Source: Cohnella pontilimi
GTDB taxonomy: Bacteria; Bacillota; Bacilli; Paenibacillales; Paenibacillaceae
Direction: 5' to 3'
NCBI RefSeq assembly: GCF_005049045.1
Contig: NZ_SUPK01000002.1
Span: 1 to 64,000, forward strand
Length of the DNA: 64,000 bases
Shown: positions 1 through 6,615 of the stretch, piece by piece
Numbering within the stretch: the stretch's first letter is position 1
How the letters are laid out: each line of letters opens with the position of its first letter
The notes under the pieces: generated by a model
Told to the model about the DNA's origin: nothing
Databases searched by the model: none
The model's input: the letters and a program-made list of their open reading frames with translations, nothing else
Position numbers and translations under genes: made by a program

Positions 1-55
1 CATAAAGCGACTGACAGTTCCCACTGATTATTATTTCTGACTGAATAGTGGGCAC
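1..55 (-). CDS. Partial cassette ORF running off the left edge
   Basis: After the attC-like core at 115-121 the minus strand shows an AAGGGAG ribosome-binding site seven bases before a GTG at 53-55. The frame from there stays open to the window edge (18 codons, beginning PTIQSEIII). An overlapping ATG in another frame stops after a few codons. The spacing from attC core to start codon is like that of the other cassettes. The product cannot be identified from so few residues. Confidence 0.4.
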   Translation of the reverse strand, partial: MPTIQSEIIISGNCQSLY

Positions 56-114
56 GTCATCACTCCCTTAAATCTCTTTTGGATTAGATTTTCAAAAATG
101 ATTTCAGCAGTTTC

Positions 115-277
115 AGATAACGTTTTTTGTATTCACGAACCCGAGAACCTTAAGCCCCAACGGGGCGGCCGCGACGCGGTTAGGTTCGCAGGGTTGTCCG
201 CCTGGATCAGCTTCCTTGAAATGCCTCGGGCGGACCGAGCAGCCGCAAGGCTGCGACGCGTGAATACGGTGTTATAC
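115..277 (-). other. attC-like recombination site 1 (belongs to the HIT cassette)
   Basis: The site is bounded by AGATAAC (115-121) and GTTATAC (271-277). Inner arms GTATTCACG (129-137) and CGTGAATAC (259-267) pair, with spacers of 7 and 3 bases that leave an asymmetric unpaired segment as in attC sites. The interior holds three hairpins, including GCCCC/GGGGC and GCAGCC/GGCTGC stems. Its right 7-mer is the reverse complement of the left 7-mer of the next site (GTATAAC at 802-808), which marks the two ends of the HIT cassette. Confidence 0.85.
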
Positions 278-290
278 GAAGCCCTCTCTT

Positions 291-767
291 CTAGAAACTG
301 CCTACACTTACGATTTCTTTATGTATTTTATTAAGTTCTTCAAATAATTTTAGTTTAAGTAATCTAAGTTCTTCATTATTTGGCTTTACTTCATCAGAAT
401 ACATTATATTCCGATCTGTCCACCAAACAGGTGATCGAGGGTTAAATTCATCAAGTCTCCTAGGGAATAAATGCCAGTGTAAATGGGCATCACCATTACC
501 TAACAATTCATAATTTAATTTATGTGGTTTAAAAGCGTAATATACAGCTTCAGCAACTTCACTCATTTCTAATAGGAATTTCTGTTTAAAATTAGAATCT
601 AGAAAATGCAATTCGTGTTTATGTTCTTTACATAAAAATAAGGTATATCCGTGGAAATATTGATGATCACCAATTACAACATACCCTGTCTTAAGTTCTG
701 CAACGAAATAGGGATTTAGCCCTCGATTAATCAACTTGATTCGCTCACAAATTAAACAATCTTCCAT
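291..767 (-). CDS. HIT family hydrolase/transferase (cassette F)
   Basis: The 158-aa protein carries the histidine triad HLHWHLF (around residues 95-101), the active site of HIT nucleotide hydrolases and transferases such as Ap4A or adenosine-phosphoramidate hydrolases. Four cysteines or histidines near the N-terminus (CLIC at 4-7) resemble the metal-binding pair of some HIT proteins. The ATG at 767 follows GGAGG by six bases. The gene sits alone between two attC-like sites and ends 13 bases before its own site, the usual compact cassette layout. It is AT-rich compared with the chromosomal genes. The substrate cannot be told from sequence. Confidence 0.85.
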   Translation of the reverse strand: MEDCLICERIKLINRGLNPYFVAELKTGYVVIGDHQYFHGYTLFLCKEHKHELHFLDSNFKQKFLLEMSEVAEAVYYAFKPHKLNYELLGNGDAHLHWHLFPRRLDEFNPRSPVWWTDRNIMYSDEVKPNNEELRLLKLKLFEELNKIHKEIVSVGSF

Positions 768-801
768 AAGAAACCTCCATTCAAAGTTCTTAGAGGGTTT
801 C

Positions 802-965
802 GTATAACGTCTCTCGTATTCACGAACCCGAGAACCTTAAGGTCACGAAGTGACCGGCCGCGACGCGGTTAGGTTCGCAGGGTTGTCCGCTGATCCACTT
901 CCTTGGAAATGCTTCGAGCGGACCAAGCAGCCAACAGGCTGCGATGCGTGAATACGGTGTTATGT
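802..965 (-). other. attC-like recombination site 2 (belongs to membrane-protein cassette)
   Basis: Ends are GTATAAC (802-808) and GTTATGT (959-965). The arms GTATTCACG and CGTGAATAC are the same as in site 1. The tip of the first inner hairpin has changed to GGTCAC/GTGACC, and the last hairpin is GCAGCC/GGCTGC with a different loop, so both arms changed together. The right 7-mer is the reverse complement of ACATAAC at 1349-1355. Confidence 0.85.
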
Positions 966-1018
966 GAAGTTATTGCCTTCATTGAATATGCTTAGATATC
1001 AGCTGTCATTTCCTTGAT

Positions 1019-1294
1019 TTACGAATTTATGAACTTCCTTAACTTCTTTAAGGCACTTGTTATCTCGTCATCAAAGCAACCCCAAACTAGCAAAATCATT
1101 CCGCCAATTATCATGATTACTGAATAATATGTAGCTGTTGCTCCACCCATTTCATTCAAAGCAGTTCCAAGTCGTCCTGGCGGAGTGCTCCAACTTCCTA
1201 ATTTGGAGGCGTGATATGCTGCCGGAATATGTATCCCTAGGTATAAAATAATTCCACAAAATAAGATGATTCCTCCTGCAACTATCTTCTTCAA
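1019..1294 (-). CDS. Small two-TM membrane protein (cassette E)
   Basis: A 91-aa protein with a hydrophobic helix at about residues 4-24 and another at about 57-74, a conserved-looking loop rich in Gly/Pro/Ser between them (LGSWSTPPGRLGTALNEMGG) and a short basic tail. It is probably an inner-membrane protein with both termini on the same side. The start is a TTG preceded by a GGAG. I recognise similar small proteins of unknown function in Bacillota but no named family. It is the only gene of its cassette and shares no operon partner. Confidence 0.65.
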   Translation of the reverse strand: MKKIVAGGIILFCGIILYLGIHIPAAYHASKLGSWSTPPGRLGTALNEMGGATATYYSVIMIIGGMILLVWGCFDDEITSALKKLRKFINS

Positions 1295-1348
1295 GTCTTT
1301 CTCATCTCCTCAAGGTGTACTCGGTTCGAAAAATATTGCAATAATTTC

Positions 1349-1511
1349 ACATAACGTCTCTTGTATTCACGAACCCGAGAACCTTAAGCCCCAACGGGGC
1401 GGCCGCGACGCGGTTAGGTTCGCAGGGTTGTCCGCCTGATCCAGCTCCTTGAAATAGCCTCGGGCGGACCGAGCAGCCGAAAGGCTGCGACGCGTGAATG
1501 CGGTGTTAAGT
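1349..1511 (-). other. attC-like recombination site 3 (belongs to decayed-ORF cassette)
   Basis: Ends are ACATAAC (1349-1355) and GTTAAGT (1505-1511). The outer arm pair is GTATTCACG / CGTGAATGC, with one G-T wobble. The inner hairpins are close to those of site 1. The right 7-mer is the reverse complement of ACTTAAC at 1889-1895, although that site belongs to the other sequence class. This shows the match follows the cassette rather than the repeat family. Confidence 0.85.
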
Positions 1512-1544
1512 GATGTCAGTGCCTTCTTGGAATCCCCTCAAATG

Positions 1545-1814
1545 TCATTCCGATTTATTATCTTTTTCATTACCGTGTTTAAAATTCCCAGTGATCTTAG
1601 CCAATACTAGTTGGATTTCTTTATGATCTTTATTCAAAATTCTTTGAAGAAATTTATCACTTTCTTTTCCAGATAGTGTTGTGACTTGCTTTCCCTTCCA
1701 ATAAATAAATACTTTATTGTTTTTCGTTATTTTATAAGTGAAGACTTCTTCACTTAGTCTATTTCGTTTATCTATGTTACTGATAGGAACACTTCCAATC
1801 GTATGATAGTGAAA
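1545..1814 (-). pseudogene. Decayed small cassette ORF without start codon (cassette D)
   Basis: An 89-codon open frame on the minus strand ends at TGA 1545-1547 and reads SEEVFTYKITKNNKVFIYWKG in its middle. It looks like the small hypothetical proteins of about 70-90 residues common in Bacillus relatives. The frame begins directly after a TGA (1815-1817), and there is no ATG, GTG or TTG before the conserved part. The adjacent frame upstream continues with a run of T residues, so a frameshift or loss of the 5' end is likely. It is alone between attC-like sites 3 and 4. A non-canonical start (ATA/ATT) cannot be excluded. Confidence 0.55.
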
Positions 1815-1888
1815 TCAAAAAGAAGTTTGATGAATCTATTTAGTTTATGATCTTGCTGAAAAATTGATTTGGAACTTGCACTGATTTC

Positions 1889-2034
1889 ACTTAACGTCTC
1901 TTGTATTCACGACGCGACCCGGCCTTAGATAGCACTTATCTTAGGCCGGGTCGTGTGTTGTCTGAGTTACTTCTTTGAAACTGCATCTGACAACCAAGGG
2001 CCGTAAGGCCCGCAGCGTGAATGCAATGTTAGAT
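1889..2034 (-). other. attC-like recombination site 4, second class (belongs to RT cassette)
   Basis: Ends are ACTTAAC (1889-1895) and GTTAGAT (2028-2034). Arms GTATTCACG and CGTGAATGC are shared with the first class. The first inner hairpin is replaced by a long perfect stem (CGACCCGGCCTTAGATA with its complement), the second is GTTGTC/GACAAC, and the third is GGGCC/GGCCC. The three-hairpin plan is kept although the sequence differs from class one. The right end matches ATCTAAC of site 5 as a reverse complement. Confidence 0.83.
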
Positions 2035-2063
2035 GAAGTTCCATCTTCCATGAACCATCCCAA

Positions 2064-3692
2064 TTAATCTTGTCTTAAAAAATTAACAAATACGAAGTCG
2101 TCTGGGGAGTTGAAGTATTTTTTTATTATTTTTCCGCCCTTATCATTGCGTAAATTAGAAAGAAAGGCCATTGTATACCTTCGCTCCAGCTTGGTAAAGT
2201 GCTTGTTAGCTTTTTCTATATGAGAGAGTATTTTTCCCAGTGACTCTTTACGATGTTTCTCAAGGTAATCAGAGTGATCTATTAAATAGTTCATGCAAAT
2301 ACATCGTGAATACCACTGATATTCACGTTGGAATGATTCGAAATACCATCTCACAAAGAAATCTATGTCTTCGTCATTCTGCGAAATACCTGATAGTAAA
2401 TCCAAAATGAAGTATTCTACATTTGGATAGATGCTACCTTTACTCTTTAGGTATTCAATTAGATCATTTCTTAATTCGGGATAAGTTAAAATCAACTTTT
2501 TAAAAAACTTCAACTTGTCTTTTTTTAATCTAAAAATAAACTTTGGATTTTTTACAATTGAATCTAAGAAAGCTCTCGAATTCTCAAGATTAAAAAAAAT
2601 ATCTACAAAACTCTTATCTTTAGAAGTGATGATCTGAAGAATATAAAATGCAAGTGAAAACCATCGTCCATGCTGTTTTTCATGAAGATCGAGATACATC
2701 TCAAACAAAAAAGGAAGGTCTTCTTTCTTCGAAAACATAATCTCCCATTCATTGAACTTCCAGTGGTCGGTGAATTCTTGTACATCAAAGAACTTTAATT
2801 TACTCTCACTTATATGCAATTTTAATTTGCTTAACTCAAATGATACTTTTTGTACAATTCTCAACCCATCGTCATAACTTCCTAGAAAACAAAACCACAT
2901 ATCGTCCGCATATCTTGTATAGGTAAAAGATTCGTTATTACTGAAATACTTTTCTAAATAGTTGGTTATTTCAGAATCAAAACTTGAGAGATAAAAATTT
3001 GAAAGCAGACGAGACATTTCACCAACTTCTTCTTGCGGAATACCCACATTTGAAGGAGTGTAACCAAGATCGCGTTTGTCTGAAAATCTCAAGAAGTTAA
3101 ATAATAAATCAATTATTTTTGATTTCCCAATAACTACGTTTCTGACCTTGTTTTCAAGAATATCTAAGTTTATATCATCATAGAAATGTGCAATATCGAT
3201 ATGAATGTAATAATCAAAATTCTTTTCAGATAACCTTTTTGCTAGCTTTTGATATTCGCTCCACTCTTTTCGGAAATTGTTTACCGACAGCCCGTTTTCA
3301 TACTCATAATTAATTCGTAGTTTATTCAAATCTTCTTCTCGCAAACGAAGTTCTGGCGTAAATCTAAAACCGCCATATACAAATTTATTTTTTTTTATTT
3401 CTTCTGAAAGTTCTTTTTGTAATTTTTTCACACAGTAATAATAAACGCTCGTATCTCCAAGAGAATATAATTTAATTTTTCGCAGAATGCCTAGAGACTT
3501 TGGGGAGAAGAAGTAATACGGCTTCATAAAGTTATATTCGAAGTTATTTATTTCTCTCCCTAATTCATTTATGAATTCATCCTTTTTAATATCTTTATAA
3601 TTAACAATATCTTGAAAACTCATTTCCTTAGTGAGATGATCCCAGAACTTCTTATCAATACCTGTCTTAAAATCATTTATATCAAGCACCAA
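2064..3692 (-). CDS. Reverse transcriptase with C-terminal helical domain (cassette C)
   Basis: The 542-aa protein has the RT motifs in order: A (HIDIAHFYDDI, about 164-174), B (GIPQEEVGEMSRLLSN, about 217-232) and C (TRYADDMWF, about 259-267) with the catalytic YADD. Residues from about 300 to the end are a long, mostly helical region rich in Leu, Phe and Lys. This layout recalls Abi/UG-type RTs, which act in phage defence; the exact class cannot be assigned here. There is no maturase or endonuclease domain and no visible msr/msd, so a group II intron or retron is unlikely. The gene starts at TTG 3692 or GTG 3689 behind GGTGGAG. It is the sole gene of its integron cassette. Confidence 0.85.
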   Translation of the reverse strand: MVLDINDFKTGIDKKFWDHLTKEMSFQDIVNYKDIKKDEFINELGREINNFEYNFMKPYYFFSPKSLGILRKIKLYSLGDTSVYYYCVKKLQKELSEEIKKNKFVYGGFRFTPELRLREEDLNKLRINYEYENGLSVNNFRKEWSEYQKLAKRLSEKNFDYYIHIDIAHFYDDINLDILENKVRNVVIGKSKIIDLLFNFLRFSDKRDLGYTPSNVGIPQEEVGEMSRLLSNFYLSSFDSEITNYLEKYFSNNESFTYTRYADDMWFCFLGSYDDGLRIVQKVSFELSKLKLHISESKLKFFDVQEFTDHWKFNEWEIMFSKKEDLPFLFEMYLDLHEKQHGRWFSLAFYILQIITSKDKSFVDIFFNLENSRAFLDSIVKNPKFIFRLKKDKLKFFKKLILTYPELRNDLIEYLKSKGSIYPNVEYFILDLLSGISQNDEDIDFFVRWYFESFQREYQWYSRCICMNYLIDHSDYLEKHRKESLGKILSHIEKANKHFTKLERRYTMAFLSNLRNDKGGKIIKKYFNSPDDFVFVNFLRQD

Positions 3693-3806
3693 AGTTTACT
3701 CCACCTTGTTGATTAAAGAATTTGTTAATTCTTTTATTCAACAGTTTCTGACAAATACCTTCAAGATTGTTTTATTTGATACTTAGTAATGTTTTTATGG
3801 AATTTC

Positions 3807-3953
3807 ATCTAACGTCTATCGTATTCACGACGCGACCCGGCCTTAGATAGCTCCTATCTTAGGCCGGGTCGTGTGTTGTCAGAACCATCTTCCATGATTA
3901 TACTTCTGACAACCAAGGGGCGTAAGCCCCGCAGCGTGAATACAGTGTTATGC
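3807..3953 (-). other. attC-like recombination site 5, second class (belongs to 273-aa cassette)
   Basis: Ends are ATCTAAC (3807-3813) and GTTATGC (3947-3953). It is nearly identical to site 4 in its first two hairpins, but the third hairpin has become GGGGC/GCCCC in place of GGGCC/GGCCC, a paired change. The right 7-mer is the reverse complement of GCATAAC at 4856-4862. Confidence 0.83.
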
Positions 3954-3972
3954 GCAGTACAAACCATCCCGA

Positions 3973-4794
3973 TTAAACTAAATTCTTCTTTTTCAATGTT
4001 CTGATAACTGCATGGTAAGTAGCTAAATAAAAATGAAACATCCATGAATACCATATATTCGTATCATAATTTTGTTTTTGATTTGGGTTGTGATGTCTTA
4101 AGCTGAAGTTGTTAGCTATTTCAAAGAGTACACGTTCATCCTTGCTATCAAGAGCTTCTGATAATTTCTCAGTTTTCTTTAACCATTCGAAAACATCTGC
4201 AAGTTCGATAACTGCTTGCTTGCGCTCACTTAAACTTAAATGTCGATTCTTCCATTTCTTTATTGCATTCTTTACTTTTTCATCGATGTTAGAGAGATCA
4301 TATTCTGGAACATCAGCTTCTAAAATTTCCTCTAATCCATGCTTTCCCTTTGCTAATATCTCACCGAAGTGAGTCAGTTCAAAGCCTTGACCATAATCAT
4401 TAATTATTAAATTAACCGCGTCTCTAAACTCTTCTTTCCCGGCCTCTTCATCATATCCAACATAATCCAGATAATTATATCCTGAATCAGAAGTAAACCA
4501 TCCTTTTTCACCAGGTTTGGATACGTGAATATAAAGAAACTCGATTGTGTCAAATATATTTTCTTCAGTAACTTCATGTTCATCCCACTTTGTAATTGGG
4601 AATGGCATGAATTTGATTTCAAACATTGCTTTATGATTAACTTCATCAGGAAAAAATTCTGAAGTGATATTCAGTCGTTCAACAAAAAAGTCCTTATTTC
4701 TGAAGTATGCAAAAAGACTCTGCAATTGTAGATACATCTGGAAAACATCAATTGTTTTCTTCTTATTCCTTGATGAATAATATAATCGTTTCAT
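3973..4794 (-). CDS. Hypothetical protein, 273 aa (cassette B)
   Basis: The protein has no recognisable signal peptide or membrane segment. The N-terminal half is acidic and rich in aromatic residues. The C-terminal half is helical, with a pattern ERKQAVIELADVFEWLKK followed by FEIANNFSLRHHNPNQKQ and a final aromatic helix. The R-x-x-x-x-H-like stretch and this helical ending recall C-terminal parts of some abortive-infection or HEPN-like proteins, but I cannot assign the family. ATG 4794 follows AGGTGAG. It lies 20 bases from its own attC-like site. A defence role is only suggested by the neighbouring RT cassette. Confidence 0.65.
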   Translation of the reverse strand: MKRLYYSSRNKKKTIDVFQMYLQLQSLFAYFRNKDFFVERLNITSEFFPDEVNHKAMFEIKFMPFPITKWDEHEVTEENIFDTIEFLYIHVSKPGEKGWFTSDSGYNYLDYVGYDEEAGKEEFRDAVNLIINDYGQGFELTHFGEILAKGKHGLEEILEADVPEYDLSNIDEKVKNAIKKWKNRHLSLSERKQAVIELADVFEWLKKTEKLSEALDSKDERVLFEIANNFSLRHHNPNQKQNYDTNIWYSWMFHFYLATYHAVIRTLKKKNLV

Positions 4795-4855
4795 TTAATC
4801 TCACCTGTTGATAAATTAGATAGCAATATTTTACCATGGAATTGGTTTGTATTGC

Positions 4856-5020
4856 GCATAACGTTCTTGTATTCACGAACCCGAGAGGCTTAAGGCGACG
4901 AAGTCGCTGGGTGGCTTCGCCACTTAGCCTCGCAGGGTTGTCCGCCTGATTCAGCTTCCTCCGAAATCCTACGGGCGGACCGAGGGCCGAATGGCCCGAT
5001 GCGTGAATACTGTGTTATGT
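4856..5020 (-). other. attC-like recombination site 6 (belongs to first cassette)
   Basis: Ends are GCATAAC (4856-4862) and GTTATGT (5014-5020). It belongs to class one, but the first hairpin tip is GGCGAC/GTCGC and the last hairpin GGGCC/GGCCC, both changed on both arms compared with sites 1-3. Its right 7-mer is the reverse complement of ACATAAC at 5423-5429, the presumed attI core. Confidence 0.84.
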
Positions 5021-5084
5021 GTAGTTCCTGCCTTCAGTGAAATACAATCAAAATAATCCTTATTGATTAATTTATCTCTCATGG

Positions 5085-5333
5085 CTATTCATATATCTTT
5101 CCCATGTATAATATTTGAGCACATCTCTTCCACGAATTATCAGGTTTTTCATAGAACTCAAGCCCATTTATTGATGCCTTTCCCCAATCATGAATTGCTT
5201 CGAGAAATGATTCTATTGAGTTGTTCTCCCAATCACTATTCTCTAATCTATCTTTATGTAATTCATTAATAAAATTCAAAAAAGTAATTTCATCAGTAAC
5301 ATCATTCACTAATTCAAACAATGTCTTTTTCAT
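5085..5333 (-). CDS. DUF7660-like small protein (cassette A, first in array)
   Basis: An 82-aa acidic protein with the pattern W-x-N-x-S-I-E-x-F-L-E-A-I-x-x-W in the middle and a SWKRCAQILYMGKIYE ending. I associate this with the small family DUF7660, whose function is unknown. The ATG at 5333 is preceded by AAGGAG. It is the cassette next to the attI-like junction, which in classical integrons is the most recently inserted and best expressed position. No promoter could be singled out with confidence. Confidence 0.65.
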   Translation of the reverse strand: MKKTLFELVNDVTDEITFLNFINELHKDRLENSDWENNSIESFLEAIHDWGKASINGLEFYEKPDNSWKRCAQILYMGKIYE

Positions 5334-5422
5334 TTGAGGTTTCTCCTTCCCTTACATAAAGTCGCGAGAACCGCGACTAAACAAAAAATGAAGTATGATC
5401 TTTGATGCACTGCAGGAATTAC

Positions 5423-5514
5423 ACATAACGTCTTATTTGCGAAGTTCGTGAACATCATGGATCCCGCGGTATTTCAGAAGTTCGCGAATAACCATGAATA
5501 GACTGGTATTTGCG
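5423..5514 (-). other. attI-like junction with tandem ~36-bp repeats
   Basis: ACATAAC at 5423-5429 (minus strand ACG^TTATGT) matches the right end of site 6 as a reverse complement, but no complete second half palindrome follows. Instead there are two tandem units, 5442-5477 and 5478-5514, both beginning AAGTTCG-GAA, carrying CATG in the middle and ending GGTATTT. A 15-bp inverted repeat also occurs (5433-5447 with 5477-5491, one mismatch pair). Repeated recombinase-binding sites next to a single simple core are a property of integron attI sites. Assignment as attI is inference. Confidence 0.65.
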
Positions 5515-5520
5515 TGGTTG

Positions 5521-6417
5521 CTACTTTTGCTCTCCCACATCGTCCCTGCCTGACAGAAGCCGATCCAAGGGGCTGGTGATGCGGCGCACATCTTTTACTG
5601 CCACGTGGGTGTAGCGCTCCGTCGTTTTGGAACTCTGATGCCCCAGCAACTCTTGGATATAGCGTAGATCCGTCCCGCCTTCCAGCAAATGCGTGGCGAA
5701 AGAGTGTCGCAAAGAATGAACGCTAATGTCCTTTACTATTCCTGCGTCAGCCGCCGCTTTTTCGAACACTTTTTATACGGTCCGCTCTGTCAAATGACCC
5801 TCGCCATTCTGTCCTGGGAACAGCCAACCACTGCCGGGGCGATATTTTTTCATCGTTCTACATCAAAGTCCGTCATTTTCAACCGAACCACTTCGCCTAC
5901 TCGCAGTCCGGAAGAATAGGCGATGTACATAATCGCCCGGTGCTTGATATTCCGAATAGCGTCCAAGAGACAAAGCACTTCGGAAGCCGACATTACGTTA
6001 GGCCGTACATATTCCAAGCCATCAGTGTGCTGCCTCGAAACATACTTCATATAAAACTTGATGGCGCTGATCGCTTGATTCACATAGGCATGCGATTTAT
6101 TCTCTGAGAGCAGCCGATGACAATAGCGGTTTACCCAATTCCTTTGCGCGTTCGCCTGTTCCTTCAGCGTGAACCGAAATCCATTCTCGCAACCAATCAC
6201 ACTCGGCGAGCAAAGCTTCATCCACCTGAGTGTTCTGGATAGAAAACAGCTCGAGAAACAATTGAACATTCGACAAGGTATAAGAAAAAACCCATACTTT
6301 CTCTTTCGGAATCCATCGGCTTCCTTTAAACCTGCGGGCTGAATCGACCCATTCCTTCTTGTATGGAAATTGTAATGAAAGCCACTGCTCATCGCGTTTG
6401 GCCAACCGTACGAGCAT
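5521..6417 (-). pseudogene. Tyrosine recombinase (presumed integron integrase), frameshifted
   Basis: Three reading frames together resemble one tyrosine recombinase. An N-terminal arm domain starts at ATG 6417 (MLVRLAKRDEQW) behind GGGGAG. The core-binding region SHAYVNQAISAIKFY and box I YSSGLRVGEVVRL follow in a second frame up to about 5850. Box [29 protein letters not shown] with the catalytic Tyr, and SPLD follow in a third frame. Between box I and box II about 70-80 bases seem lost, which would remove the region of the catalytic Lys. A TAA at about 5773-5775 interrupts the last frame where Gln is usual, and another shift lies near 6100. The extra IntI-specific patch before box II is not seen. 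The gene points the same way as the cassettes, with its 3' end toward attI. Confidence 0.8.
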
Positions 6418-6430
6418 GATCATTCTCCCC

Positions 6431-6598
6431 CATCTTATCAGACAACCCTTATTCTGGAAATAAAAAAGAGACCTCATTCGTCTCATAAAGAGACAAAATC
6501 AGCCTCGATGCTTTCGGAGCGTATAGCCGAATCATATCACCGATATCACAGGTTCGTCAAAATCCTATTCTTTCCCTTGGGCTTCAGCTAGAGTAAAA
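6431..6598. repeat. Diverged repeat, left copy (split)
   Basis: CATCTTATCAGACAA followed by TTCTGGAAAT (6431-6460) and, after about 95 other bases, TCTTTCCCTTGGGCTTCAGC with TAGAGTA (6571-6597) recur almost contiguously at 7010-7079. The two copies flank the small membrane-protein gene. The left copy is interrupted by sequence holding GAGAC-N7-GTCTC (6468-6484). Origin unknown. Confidence 0.5.
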
Positions 6599-6615
6599 CA
6601 TGCAAACATGCTTTA

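Larger units (their letters stand above)
1..6417 (-). mobile_element. Integron-like gene cassette array with decayed integrase (left end outside window)
   Basis: Six long palindromic attC-like sites separate single-gene units that are all read on the minus strand, and an attI-like junction and a broken tyrosine recombinase lie at the right end. Taking G^TT of the minus-strand core as the crossover, the cassettes are 4862-5428 (DUF7660-like), 3813-4861 (273-aa protein), 1895-3812 (reverse transcriptase), 1355-1894 (decayed ORF), 808-1354 (membrane protein), 121-807 (HIT protein) and a partial one at 1-120. Facing ends of consecutive sites are exact reverse complements in six of six cases, as expected for circular cassette insertion. 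Gene bodies are AT-rich and the sites GC-rich, unlike the flanking chromosome. Integrons are best known from Proteobacteria, so this host is unusual. The recombination activity itself is inferred. Confidence 0.82.

Noticed and set aside
98..334. Plus-strand ORF of 78 codons inside attC-like site 1
   Set aside because: It lies across the palindrome, has no ribosome-binding site, and similar frames arise from the GC-rich repeat in other copies.
2064..3692. Retron or group II intron RT
   Set aside because: No msr/msd-like inverted repeats next to the gene and no maturase or endonuclease domain were found; the attC-like sites bound the gene closely.
3854..4054. Minus-strand ORF across attC-like site 5
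   Set aside because: It overlaps the recombination site and the end of the 273-aa gene and has no supporting features.
115..5020. The repeated palindromes read as a CRISPR array
   Set aside because: Units are 146-165 bp, spacing is irregular and filled with genes, and no cas genes are present.
115..5020. The palindromes read as MITEs, REP elements or transposon ends
   Set aside because: No target-site duplications or terminal repeats common to all copies are seen. The terminal 7-mers instead vary from copy to copy and agree with the neighbouring copy, which fits cassette cores and not transposition.
5521..6486. Separate small genes in the recombinase region
   Set aside because: The three frames give consecutive parts of one tyrosine recombinase, so they are one broken gene.
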